In this document: positions 39,101 through 50,013 of the stretch, one piece after another | How positions within the stretch are numbered: the first letter of the stretch is position 1 | How the letters are laid out: each line of letters starts with the position of its first letter | DNA from: Tyto alba | Taxonomy: Eukaryota; Chordata; Aves; Strigiformes; Tytonidae | Assembly: GCF_018691265.1 (NCBI RefSeq) | Contig: NW_024881301.1 | Location: 13,576,752 to 13,640,751 of the forward strand | Reading direction: 5' to 3' | DNA length: 64,000 nt | Notes under the pieces: model-generated | What the model was told of the DNA's origin: nothing | Database searches by the model: none | Seen by the model: the letters and a program-made list of their open reading frames with translations, nothing else | Translations under genes and position numbers: made by a program

Positions 39101-41098
39101 AGTGAGAACTCTGTTTGACCCATATTTCTCCCTGCTTGTTTTTAGAAAACAAATGAAGTGGTAACCATTTGGCAGAAGTGCCTTCTCCAGAGCTGAGGCA
39201 TAGGGCAGCAGGAGAGACAGATATATCTAAGACGTCTGTGCATTTTCTCTCAACCCATTACGTACTCTTGATAGGTACAGGCAATATCAGATTCCCACTG
39301 TGACCAGCCTGTTGCCATGATGTCCCAAGAAATATATTTGGCCATGATTTTCACGGTCTGTTGAGAAAAGTCTTGGTTCCCTGAAACATGAAGCAAGACA
39401 TTGAAACAAAGAGCTTCCCCTGCAGCATTTTTCTACAGAAATTTTAAGACTGAGGTAAAGGTAAGAATCTGCTCAGAGTCTCCTGAAGAACCAGGAAAGC
39501 AAATATAGAGAAAACCAAAAGGGGAGCAACAAATGCCCCTGCACAGTTATCAGAAGCATGAGGTACTCAGAAATCATGGAGATGACATTGCAGCCCAGAG
39601 ACAGGAAAATCAGCTGAGGGCCTGGGCCTGTGAAAGACTGGGCATTGGTGCTCTCACCTGCCAGTTTCAGCACACAGGCTGGCACTGGTAGTTGACTGAT
39701 GTGGGAGCTGTCACAGAGGAGTGATGTGCTCAGCACTGAGCAACCAAAAAACAGAATTCATGATGTAACGTTTCATACTTTGATTCTCACTCTAGGTCTT
39801 TGTATTGATCATGACTGAGAAACTGTTGCACATCTAGGAGTTAGCATTCCACAGAAGAGTTAACCTGAGAAGATGAAGGCCTGTGCTCCTGTGCTGTGCT
39901 GCACAAATTCCTTGGCTGCAGGATAAACTCACCCAGCTAATTGTAACAGAGGAGACTGCAAGCAGCTCCCACTCAATACCATGAATTACGCTACCTGGGT
40001 GGCCTTGCCTTGTCTGAAAGTGTGGCAAGAGGTTCTCATGATAACATCCTTTAGGAATAGAGTTGTTCTCTTGTAAGGAAATTACATGCTGGCTCAAAGG
40101 ACAAAAAGGGAGAGGTTCTCCCCACAGACAGGGTCAGATCTGTTCTGTGTAGTGCACCAGGGGAAAAATCCATCTGATCTCCATCTGATGCTGCACAAAC
40201 GTGGAGAGCCCAATATCTGAAAGGATGTGAGATTTACTTGCTAGCTATATTAATTTTCATATTCTGTCTTATCAAAGCAGTTATTAAGACTTTTGTTGTT
40301 GGGCCTTTCTTACTGAGATCCAGAAAGAAACTTGCACTGTCTCTCTCCTTTCTCTCTCACTTCAACCCCTCCTAAACTCCCCAACTCCATGCTGAACAGA
40401 CTTGGAGGCCTTTAGACCCAACCAACAGGTGAATACTGGAACTTCCAGCCACAAAGGGGTGATATTCACTACCCTAAATACTTTTTCAGAATTTGAATAT
40501 GCTCCTTAACCCCCAGTTTGCAATTCCCACAAGACCTCCATGCCAATTCCTGTGTTTTGACATAACAACTAAGGTTGCAAGAAAACTGGAGCCAGAATAG
40601 AGCACAAATGCATAGGATTAAATGAGAACATATGTGAAGGCAGCACCAGGGACAACAGGAAAATGGACTGTCAGTAGAAGAGAGATGGGTACATAGCCAT
40701 CAAGAAAAGGTTGTATCACTTGAAGAGAAAAATCTGGTTTGGGAAGTGAGAAAGGTATTATGATAGAAAGTGCTAATTATGCTTCAATATTGAAGAATTC
40801 CTATCACTACACAGAACTTGCTTTCCGAACAGAGTTAGTTTTCAGGAGCACAGAGAGTGAATACATGCCATAAAGTCAATCAATACAGTTTAAGAATTTA
40901 AGAATCTGATGGAATTCCCTAATGTATGACAAGCTCTGTTCATAATGCTGTTGAGCCCCTGTGTATTTTTAGCTGGGGTTCAGCTAAACAGCAGTACTAG
41001 AAAGATCAGTGTTTTAAATACAACGGATTATGAAGTTAAAAATAATCTAAAAGTTACATTACCATAAATTGCTCATTGTGCATCAGCTTATTCTCAGT
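36103..41098. other. unique noncoding stretch
   Basis: No gene or transposon recognised. Two minus-strand open frames at 39473-39736 and 39834-40097 (87 codons each) were inspected; neither shows a family motif. A rejected idea of an olfactory receptor fragment is recorded separately. Confidence 0.55.
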
Positions 41099-41330
41099 AG
41101 GACTATAGAACCATTAAACTGGATCAGGTCAATAGCCTGCTCCAGTACAGCCCTCCAGCCATGACCAGTACCAGACATTTGAGAGGAAGGAGTAATAAAC
41201 CCAACAGGACACAATACTGGAAGACCGTCCCCAAAAATAAGTTTCTTCCTAGCTCTATACTGTTATTTACGGCCTGACTTACACTCTTGACCCATTACTA
41301 TTGTTATATATACCATTAGCCTACAGTGGC
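41099..41330 (+). repeat. candidate ancient amniote interspersed repeat
   Basis: The run ATAGAACCATTAAACTGGAT...GGTCAATAG...GACCAGTACCAGACATTTGAGAGGAAGG...AAGTTTCTTCCTAG has the same order of blocks as an old repeat I recall from turtle, crocodile and bird genomes (ACTGGATCAG, GACCAGTACCAGATGCTTCAGAGGAAGG, then AAGTTTCTCCCTAA). The family name is not known to me, and the match is from memory only. Confidence 0.4.
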
Positions 41331-41354
41331 TGGAGATGCCACATGAAGCACATC

Positions 41355-41510
41355 CATAGTAGCTGCCTCAGTGGTACAGTTCCTTGGCTTTGGAGCGGGA
41401 TGACAGAGGGTTGACATCAATAAGAGCTGCTTCCAGCTTCAGCCCAGCTCTTCTACAAGCCAGTGTCCTGAACGCAACTCACTTACCACTTCCCGTTTTA
41501 CAGCAAGAAT
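41355..41510 (+). mobile_element. probable MIR-type (CORE) SINE remnant
   Basis: GTAGCTGCCTCAGTGGTACAG resembles a tRNA-type A box, and GGGTTGACATCAA sits where a degenerate B box should be. Between them lies GGCTTTGGAGCGGGATGACAG, like the MIR block GGCTTTGGAGTCAGACAGAC. About 125 bases after the A box comes CAACTCACTTACCACTTCCC, like the MIR 3' block CAAGTCACTTAACCTCTC. Order and spacing fit a MIR element; divergence is high, as expected for this age. Confidence 0.5.
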
Positions 41511-44500
41511 TGCTCTTCAGAGGCCAAACCACACAGTCTAAAACACTACCATTTGAAGCATTGTTCCTCAGTGTGACATCTCTCTTCCAAGATATTTCTG
41601 TGTCCCATGACCAAGGACTTCTTCACAGGAGCTTTCTCCATGCAGTCAGAAATTATGAAAATTCAGCATGAACTTTTTGTGGACACGACTTTCTTCTCCT
41701 TTCATATTTCTGTATTTTTCTTGTAAGAGAGTAAAAACAAGTCCTGGCTTTAATCCTATGAAACCTACTTTGCTGACCTATGCATGCTTTTTCTAGTCAC
41801 ACTTCTAGCTCAGCTAAGCTCTTCTAGCAGGTAGGTCTGTTAAATTAATTGCCTTCCTCCAAACAGCGAGCAACTGTGTTGGCTAACTGAGTTCACCAGC
41901 TGTCACTAATCATTCCTTTTCTGGGGTGGATTCACAGATTCCTGTTAAGTTGTTGCTCTCAACTCGGTTTTGTAGCAGCACTAGCCGATGTATAATAGCT
42001 GGCAGTTTCCAACTACAGGCACAAAATATCTGCATATTGCAAATGTTAATAAATGGAAAAGTGGGATAGAAAAAGGTAGAGGTAAATGTGATAGAAAATG
42101 ACTGATTTTTTTTCTTTCACAATTTTAAACAGAGGCATAGCCAAGGCAGAGTAATTATTGTCTGTTTATCTCACAATCCATGCTACCAAAGTGTGTGTAT
42201 TTATAAAATATAATTTATTCTAATCCTATTCAGAATCACACCACACTATGAACAATTAAGATTTGGATAACACATGATCCAAATAGCCTACATTCAAAAT
42301 ACTACATAGAACAGGAATAACATTGCAAAAGTAAGATGACTCCATCATATGCATACAACAATTTACATATTTTCAAGTAAAAGATTAACTGTGACTGGAG
42401 TAAGGACAGTATTCAATCTGGAAAGCAATATAAGTGTCTTCTGTTTCTAGAACTACTGGTGATTTCTAGCATGTCTTCAAGTATGTCATTTAAAGAGCAG
42501 AGCTTTTCAGCTGAAATAACAACCCCTCTCCCTCTTCTTCCTACCCTGCCTCCCACTTATTTGGAGCTATGTTCATGTCTGGAGCACTCCGAATCTTCCA
42601 TTGCCTGGCATCCCCAAAACTCAAGAGATCTGAGAAACTGATAGCCCATTTTGCTGAAAAAATAAGAATAAGAATTGCACTTTATTTCCTTAATACAGAT
42701 TTAAAACCACTGTCAAACTTCTCACTTTCAAGAAGTCATGACATGCCGTTTTGTGTCCATTAGGGCAGATTGAACAGTGAGAATAACAGGTTTTGGTAAA
42801 CTGTGTTGCAAGGGGAAATGCACACTAGTTAACACTGCAAACACAGTCTTAGGAAGTAGTCTCAAAAACAGTCTTTAGGTATTAAAATACTTTAAGGTTC
42901 TGGAGCTGTAAAGCATGTGAAGCTCTGCTGTAACACACACTGTCCAGTCTTAATTTCTTTGTATAAAAACACAGACAAAGCTCCATTATTTATACAGTCT
43001 TCCTCCAGCCAGGCCCTGTGAATGACCTTTACTCTCCACTTGATGGAAAGAGGACAGAAAGGACACTCACAGCCTAGAATACATCTTATCAATAGGTAAC
43101 TTTCTCAATCTACAGGCACTTCACTGTCTCCAGCTTCCCTTCAGCTCTGCATGCAGTACAGTTTTGAGTCCCACAGGCAATTCTTGCATTTTCAGCTCAG
43201 ATATATGTTCACTGGTTTATATCAAACTATCAAGGTGACAGTGAAAGTTCCCTCTCCCATTTCACATACCACGTAAACACATATACACAACATTAACCAT
43301 AAGGTAAAGTAACTTTCCATGCCTAACAGGCTCAAGTTTGAGTCTGTTCACCTATTCTCCTTATTACTAAAGTTCTTCAGAGTCTTCCAGTCATGTTAAT
43401 TTCAGACACTTAAAAAGCCGTGAACAACACTGTGGTAAAACACTCATTTATTTCCCTCTAAGACAGTCACACAAGGATATCAGTCAGGTTTTGATGCAAA
43501 ACAATAATGCATTTTGGATAAAAAAGGCCATACTGTTCCATTGTTTTGTAGAGGCTTTGCATACTATTTATTGATGATAGTGTTAGCTGGTTTTAGACTG
43601 TTTTATCAGCACAGATGGTGAGAGCTGTTTTATCAACACAGCTTGTTGATAAGAGTCTTTTATATCTACATGTGGTATGAATTTAAAATTATACATTGAG
43701 AGAAACAAGTTTGTGATATTGGGGTCAAAACAATGAAGTTTGAAGTATTTTTCTAATAGGTCTTTTAGACAATTGTTATATATTCTTAAATTGTCAGCAC
43801 TCAGATCAGAAGATGTGCTTTCCTAGTACATGCATAGATACTAAATACACTTGTTTCTATTGCTTCAGATAAATGTTCTGATAAAATAGTTTATGGGAAC
43901 AATGCAAAGGAAATGAGAACTTTTTTCTAACACTCCCATATGCTTTACGCATCTAACAAACACACTTGAGGAATATTGCTTATTCTCTAATAAAACTTTT
44001 AATATTAAAATAGAAGAATAATTTAAAAGTTTACCATAGAGTAAGTAATTTTTTCAAATAAAAGCTAGATTTTAAAGGCCTAGCTAACAAGGACAGTAAA
44101 CATTTACTATCTCTGCATTCGATTCAAAGTCATTAAAAAAATCTACTGTAATGAATTATATGTTTCATTACAAGCAAAAAATAAAGGTATGTTACAAAAT
44201 ATTCAAATCAAAACACTGCAAACTTCAGCTAATTCATCAGTCCAAAAAAATCCTACTGTTTACTGTTTGTCAATGTAAGTTCATTAACAGAAGCCAAATG
44301 CAAATTTTTAAATTCCTATTTTTAAGACTCCTAGAGAGCGTGTTATCATTAAACATTGTAGAGAACTAAGAAGCTACTCAGAGGCCATGAAGACCAGCTA
44401 CTCACTGTTTATACGCAAAGGTCATTGTCTTCACAGTCATAATATCTTCCCACCCAAAAAACGCCTGTCAAAACAACTACAAAAATTTAACAAGTGATTA

Positions 44501-45289
44501 TTTCAATATCTTTTGTCTTTCATCATGTTGTATTATTAAATGTGCCGTGTCATCAAGTGCCAGAGGTAGCTTTACAATACATGATAATCCTGTATGGAGC
44601 CACTTTTGGTATCTAGGAAATAACATATTGGTGGATGGTGCTACCTACAGACAGAGCAGTTGAAATTCATCACCACATCAGTTAGCCTACTACAAAAAGA
44701 GGACTTATTTAAAACAGTTTGATGGCTTTCAGGTACTCTAAAGTCTGTGGTGTTCATTTGCTATATAATGTTTTTAGATCTAAATTGCTGTCTGCAACAC
44801 ATAAGAAGCAGCATAGAGTTATACCATTGAAAAAAGAGCTTGAGCGGGGAGGTTGTGCATGCTTGTGTCAAGTTGTCTGATGGACTGGGATGCTCTCCAT
44901 CATCCCCTGAGAAGTTGCTAAGTGCTTGCTTCTATACACCTATCCAACCTATACAGCCTTCATCCAGTGCCAATGCATTTTTCCACCCGTGGGGACTTAC
45001 ATCATTAGACATTCCTCTGTTTCCTCATGTGGAGAAACTGAAAAAGCACCAGAAAAAGAGTGGTTAGACCTTTCAACCTTTCCAGTCTGCACAAGAATCA
45101 AACATGTAAGACCTACTCTTGCTCTTACAGAGCACTGTAAATGAGAACAGAATTTCAACAATTATACCACATTTCTCTGTCCATCATGCTGAAACTCACT
45201 ATTACCTTGAGGATGAAGAAGTGATAAACACACACAGGTTTTGTGTGCCCTGTAAATTCAACTAGAAAAGATACCAGATGTCTTCATCT
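41511..45289. other. unique AT-rich noncoding stretch
   Basis: No gene or transposon recognised. A short perfect hairpin lies at 43630-43652. The region from about 43.4 to 44.4 kb is especially AT-rich. Confidence 0.6.
43630..43652. repeat. 9-bp perfect inverted repeat, 5-base loop
   Basis: TTATCAACA (43630-43638), loop CAGCT, TGTTGATAA (43644-43652). Just upstream, GACTGTTTTATCAGCACAG is a near copy of GAGCTGTTTTATCAACACAG, so a short direct repeat overlaps the hairpin. Confidence 0.85.
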
Positions 45290-45637
45290 GGAGTGGCTTT
45301 ACAACTAGCAAGAGTTGCTGTCAGTGGCTCAATGTCCAAGTGGAGGGGGGTGAAGAGTGATGTCCTTCAGGGGTCCATATTGGGACCTGTATTATTTAGC
45401 ATCTTTGTCAAGGACATGGACAGTGGGATTGAGTGCAGCCTCATCAAGTTTGCCAAAAACACCCAGCCTTGTGGTGTGGTCAACACAGTGGAGGGAAGGG
45501 ATGCCATTCAGAGGGACTTTGACAGGCTTGAGAGGTGGGTCTGTGCAAACCTCATGAGGTTCAACAAGGCCAAGTGCAAGGTCCTGCATGTGGGTCAGGG
45601 CAAGCCCAAACATGAATACAGGCTGGGTGATGAATAG
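45278..45637 (+). pseudogene. CR1 reverse transcriptase fragment lacking catalytic Asp
   Basis: A 119-codon open piece of CR1 ORF2 with start codon assigned only by the frame; the first few codons lie before the recognisable CR1. It carries LQGSILGPVLFSIF (the PQG-type block, here with L for P), MDSGIECSL, and the downstream blocks EGRDAIQRDFDRLERWV, NLMRFNKAKCKVLHVG and EYRLGDE. At residues 58-61 the catalytic FADD motif reads FAKN (45449-45460): both aspartate codons have been changed. The fragment could not support polymerisation even if expressed. A family identification is secure; function is lost. Confidence 0.88.
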
Positions 45638-46245
45638 ATTGAGAGCCGCCCTGAGGAGAAGGACTTGGGGGTACTGATGGATGAATAACTGACTATGATC
45701 CAGAAACGTGTGCTTGAAGCCCAGAAAGCCAACCGCATCCTGGGATATATCAAGAGAAGTGTGGCCAGCAGGCCAAGAGTGGTGATTCTCCCCCTCTACT
45801 CTGCTCTTGTGAGACCCCACCTGAAGTGCTGTGTCCAGCTCTGGGGCCCCCAACATAAGAAGGACATGGACCTGCTGGAGCGTGTCCAGAGGAGGCCACA
45901 AAGATGATCAGGGGTCTGGAGCAGCTCCCCTGTGAGGACAGGCTGAGAGAGGTGGGGTTGTTGAAGGGAAGAGGAAGTGATAGGGTGAGGGGTACGGTTT
46001 TAAACTGAAAGAGGGTAGATTTAGATTAGATATGAGGGAGAAATTCTTTGCTGTGAGGGTGGTGAGACACTGGCACAGGTTGCCCAGAGAAGCTGTGGCT
46101 GCCCCCTCCCTGGAAGGGTTCAAGGCCAGTTTGGACGGGGCTTTGAGCAGCCTGGGCTGGTGGAAGGCGTCCCTGCCCATGGCAGGGGGCTTGGAACTAG
46201 GTGATCTTTAAGGCCTTTTCCAACCCAAACCACTCTATTATTCTA
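45290..46245 (+). mobile_element. CR1 LINE, second subfamily, 5'-truncated
   Basis: Enters in CR1 ORF2 (CAATGTCCAAGTGGAGG, then CTTCAGGGGTCCATATTGGG) and runs to the 3' signature GGCAGGGGGCTTGGAACTAG...GGTGATCTTTAAGG...CCAACCCAAACCACTCTAT and the tail ATTATTCTATG. It differs from the copy at 34 kb across the same region and in its 3' end, so it belongs to another subfamily. Around 45960-45976 the sequence jumps from the GGTTGTT block to AGTGATAGGGTGAGGGGTA, omitting roughly 100 bases of the consensus as I recall it: an internal deletion. GC content is clearly above the flanks. Confidence 0.92.
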
Positions 46246-46933
46246 TGAAAGCATATGAGCTGACAAGATTGATCTTTCTGCAACATTTTTTATATTTTTG
46301 TATTTTTTATATTTATATAACAGACTGCCCTAATGCATCTAAGATTTTTTTATTTTCTGAGCATCACACAATGGGCCAGATATTCAGGAATGAAAATAGG
46401 TATGTCACTGATTTAAATCAGCCATGGATCTTTCCCACTGAGCATGAAAAAAGCTGTGTCTAATCTGTTTTTTCCACAGACAGAACGTGACCAAAGAAGC
46501 AAAAAATATATTGTCTGTAAAGCCAGGAAATGCCAACTGCTAATGGGAAGGACAGAGACTATTTGTTCATTTTTATGCATGTATGAGGCAAAATGCTACT
46601 TTAAACCAAAGTATTTTGGCTCAGTTGCCATCATTTATATCTGGAAGATAAATATGGCCAGTACAAAGACAGGAAATAGATTTATTCCTTGATATTGAAA
46701 CCACCAGACTACATGTTGAAAATACAGCTGAAATTAACAGAAACAGGGCAAAATAAAGTAATCTGAGGTGGCAGCTTTCCTGACAACTACCTGCTTGCCA
46801 GAGCTTCCTGAGGTAGCAAGCCCAAGAGAGATGCAAGTACACAAAAAACCAAACTTTGTTTGTAAATCAATATATACAGAACAATTTATACTGCTATAGG
46901 TAACCCCGATGGAGAAAGAGGAAAATAAACTTT

Positions 46934-46953
46934 AAAAAAAAAAAAAAAAAAAA
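46934..46953 (+). repeat. A20 homopolymer beside AATAAA
   Basis: Twenty A with AATAAA at 46924-46929, five bases before. No matching target duplication was found, so a retrocopy origin is not established. Confidence 0.85.
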
Positions 46954-49322
46954 GATTGTGCTCTAATAATTAATTCCAGGCGTAGTCAACAATGGTTTCT
47001 AGAGATTTTAAGATGATCATATTTTCACTTGGTTTATATTAGACATTCTGCTCAAAATCTATTCTTGGAGATCCTTAAATACCATGGTACAGGAAAAATA
47101 GATTGGCAGATGTGATTTTAATTACTGAGTAGCTTCAGAACTCCACTAGCACAGACTATTGCTCACAGGCAGCAGAAAGGCACAGGGACTTCTCAAGAAA
47201 CTACCTCAGCATGACAGCGATGAGTAAATTAATATTAGAAAGGTCTTTACATTTTTGCTAGTCATTTATAAGCTGGTCTGTAAGAGTCCGGCCAGCCTAA
47301 AAAAATTAGGGATCATCATCTCAGCAGCCTGCAAACTATTTGTCTAAAGGAGAAGTCTGAGAAGATAAAGTGTTTTATTCTGACAAGTACAGCAAGAAAG
47401 TGTTCTTATTCCAGTCACATAAAGAAGTTTGGAACAGAAAAAAATGAGGCTGGATAAGTCACAGACACTCCCTAACGGATGGAGGAATTTCCTTCTCTAT
47501 GGACTGTGGAATACCAGTTTAGTCATTCAGTAATTGCAATAAATATGGATTTGGAACATCTGACTTCTTTTTTTTTTTTCCAATTAGTCATGATCCACTA
47601 AACACATTGCTCACTGGTTCTGTATGCTCTGCTTCAGAATCTCCTCCCTATTAACTCAGACCTAATGGCACATGCGGTACCTGAGTGCTTCCAATAAGTC
47701 CCAGAGAGCTAATACTAGCTTTATGGGAGAACAGCCTGTCCAAGAGAAAACATTATGCTCTTTAAAGCCAAAAACTCCACCTTACTTCTTTCTGTGAATG
47801 GTCTCCCTCCTTACTTCAGAAGTTTCAGTTCTTTAGAGCATTTTATCTCTCCTCCTTTTTCTGTCACACAGAGGTACACTTATGTCCCATTTCTTTTCAT
47901 GTGGGAAAGGAACAGCTCCTGAGCAAAAGAGTCAAGCTACCAAGTTCATATACATATTTTTAAATAAAATTAATGCAAACTTGATACCAAAATATTTTTC
48001 ACCCAGTTCTCTTCCTTCCCTCAGATTAAACAGACTACCTCAGAGCAAACCACTTACATCACTACCCAGAAACATCTGTCCCGGACTGGAGTTTTTCAGA
48101 TCCTTGCAGTTGAGTTATAAACAAATTCTGAATCCTTATATCAACGCATATGTTTATCTGTCCACTGTGGACTACAATTACCGTAACTGTATTACTTGGT
48201 CCTTTCATCCACTAGGTCTGAGCAGAGTAGCCCTGCTAGTGTTGGGCAGCATCCTGCATTTCCATTTTCCCACAACATTTTCTCTAGAGCAACCTTACGA
48301 TAGATTCCTTCTGCTAACATAACACCTGTAAATTTCTAGTGAAGCTGAAATCATGTGAATGTGTGCAAGAATTAGGTGCTCTTCAGGTTATTGTCTGACC
48401 TCAATATCTGACTGACTGAGTCAGTCTAGGTATGACTAGGCTTCACCACTTCATAACAACAATAAATACGTGGCATCAGCAGTAGCTGCATCCTCTGACT
48501 GCCTGGGCCTGTGAGAACTTATGCAGACTTGCATAAAGTGCCAGTGCTAACAAGCCTCCTGGATCTGCAATGAGGTGTCTGAGGCTGCTTTGGATGGGCG
48601 ACACTGAAGACAACTGGCATGCCTTTTGGGGAGCCTTTTGGACAGTCTGAAGCAAGTGTAACTTACAAACGACATGTGGAATAACAGAGTCTCTGAGAAA
48701 GTTACCTCACTTCTCTTTCAGGAAAAAGGTTTGCTCTAGCGTAGCAGAGGCGGTGGAGCAATATCTTAGGGGCTGCCTAGGAGCAAGTGAAACAAGGGAT
48801 TGCTGCCACATACAATGTGCTTTCCCAGTGTTGTGAGAAAGCAGCACCAGTGGAGCAGAAAGTTGGGAAACATTGCTGGGTTGTCTCAGATCAGTTATTT
48901 TCTGCCCTCTCATGGAAGGCAGGTCTATCTGGGCACTGACAGGCTTTTTTCGGTCACCTTCCTGCATATGGGCTGTTACACTGTAGATGAATTGTCTGAG
49001 AAAGGAAAGGAAGAGGTCCTGGGGAAAAAAAAGTATACTTCCATTATATCCACTACACAAGACACTGACATTCTGTTCTAACGCACGTGCATTTGTTTTC
49101 AGTCAGGACACAGCACCGGGTTTTGTATAGGAAGTGTTAATCTATTTAAAGAATGATGTTGATTTATTCATCCTTCATTGTGGAACCACAGTCACACTTA
49201 GGAAATATCGCGATTCAGGCTGTTTGTCTCCTAGAAAATAAATGTGTAGATTGGGCTCTCGGATGTCTTTGTATTCCCTCTTCACGTGCCTTATTAAACT
49301 AAATGTTTTTGAAGAGTTTTAA

Positions 49323-49355
49323 CAAGAACTACTTCTTCTTGTTAAGTAGTTCTTG
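49323..49355. repeat. 12-bp perfect inverted repeat, 9-base loop
   Basis: CAAGAACTACTT (49323-49334), loop CTTCTTGTT, AAGTAGTTCTTG (49344-49355). A perfect stem able to fold as RNA or DNA; no terminator role is expected in a vertebrate. Confidence 0.9.
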
Positions 49356-49994
49356 ACAGAACTACTGTCACCAGCTGCTTCCCCTGCAGTGACAGCAGAC
49401 TCACATCTGCACTCTGTCCCTGTGGGGGATACTCATCCTGTCTCCTTGTTTCTGTCTGCGAGGGAGGAAGGGCACTCGTCCTTTGCCTTCCTGGCTGACT
49501 TCAGAACAAAGAACTGTGAGCTGAAGGAAGTGCAGATAAAACTCTTCCATAGTATCTAATACTTACTCCTAATGCAGAACTAATCCCACCACTGCACTGT
49601 TCATTCAAAGTAACGGTAAACATATACATGCTTATACTTGGAAATAATTGGTCAGACAAGTAAGAGGGGCACAGAGGCAGGTGTGATATCTGCAAGTCAG
49701 TTCTAATCATATCAGATTAAAATTTATATCACACTGAATTGACAACTTTTTGTTTATTTAAAGTTAGATCCCAAACTGATCTTTACCATTGCAATAGTTT
49801 CCCTCATATACACAGCAGTGGCTAAACATATGAATAAGTGCCATTGTCTTCTGGGATCTTATAAAGACAGTTCTATCCACTGTGGCCTAGGAAAATTGTT
49901 TGGAGAGGTATATAACTAAATTACCTGGATTTTGATTGTTTAAAGTCTGAACTTGAAATCAGAGGGCAAATTCTGAAGTAATTCTCATGTAATT

Positions 49995-50013
49995 AAAAAA
50001 AAAAAAAAAAAAA
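49995..50013 (+). repeat. A19 homopolymer
   Basis: Nineteen A followed by an A-rich stretch (GACAAAAAAAGAGAAAG). No AATAAA just upstream. Confidence 0.9.

Noticed and set aside
39473..40097. Possible olfactory or taste receptor fragment on the minus strand
   Set aside because: Hydrophobic stretches exist, but none of the expected receptor motifs (such as MAYDRYVAIC or PMYFFL) are present, and the two 87-codon frames do not join.
45392..45901. 169-codon minus-strand open frame
   Set aside because: Antisense to the CR1 reverse transcriptase region; the sense strand explains the sequence.
48707..49060. 117-codon minus-strand open frame
   Set aside because: No family motif, no splice logic, and an overlapping 93-codon frame on the other strand.
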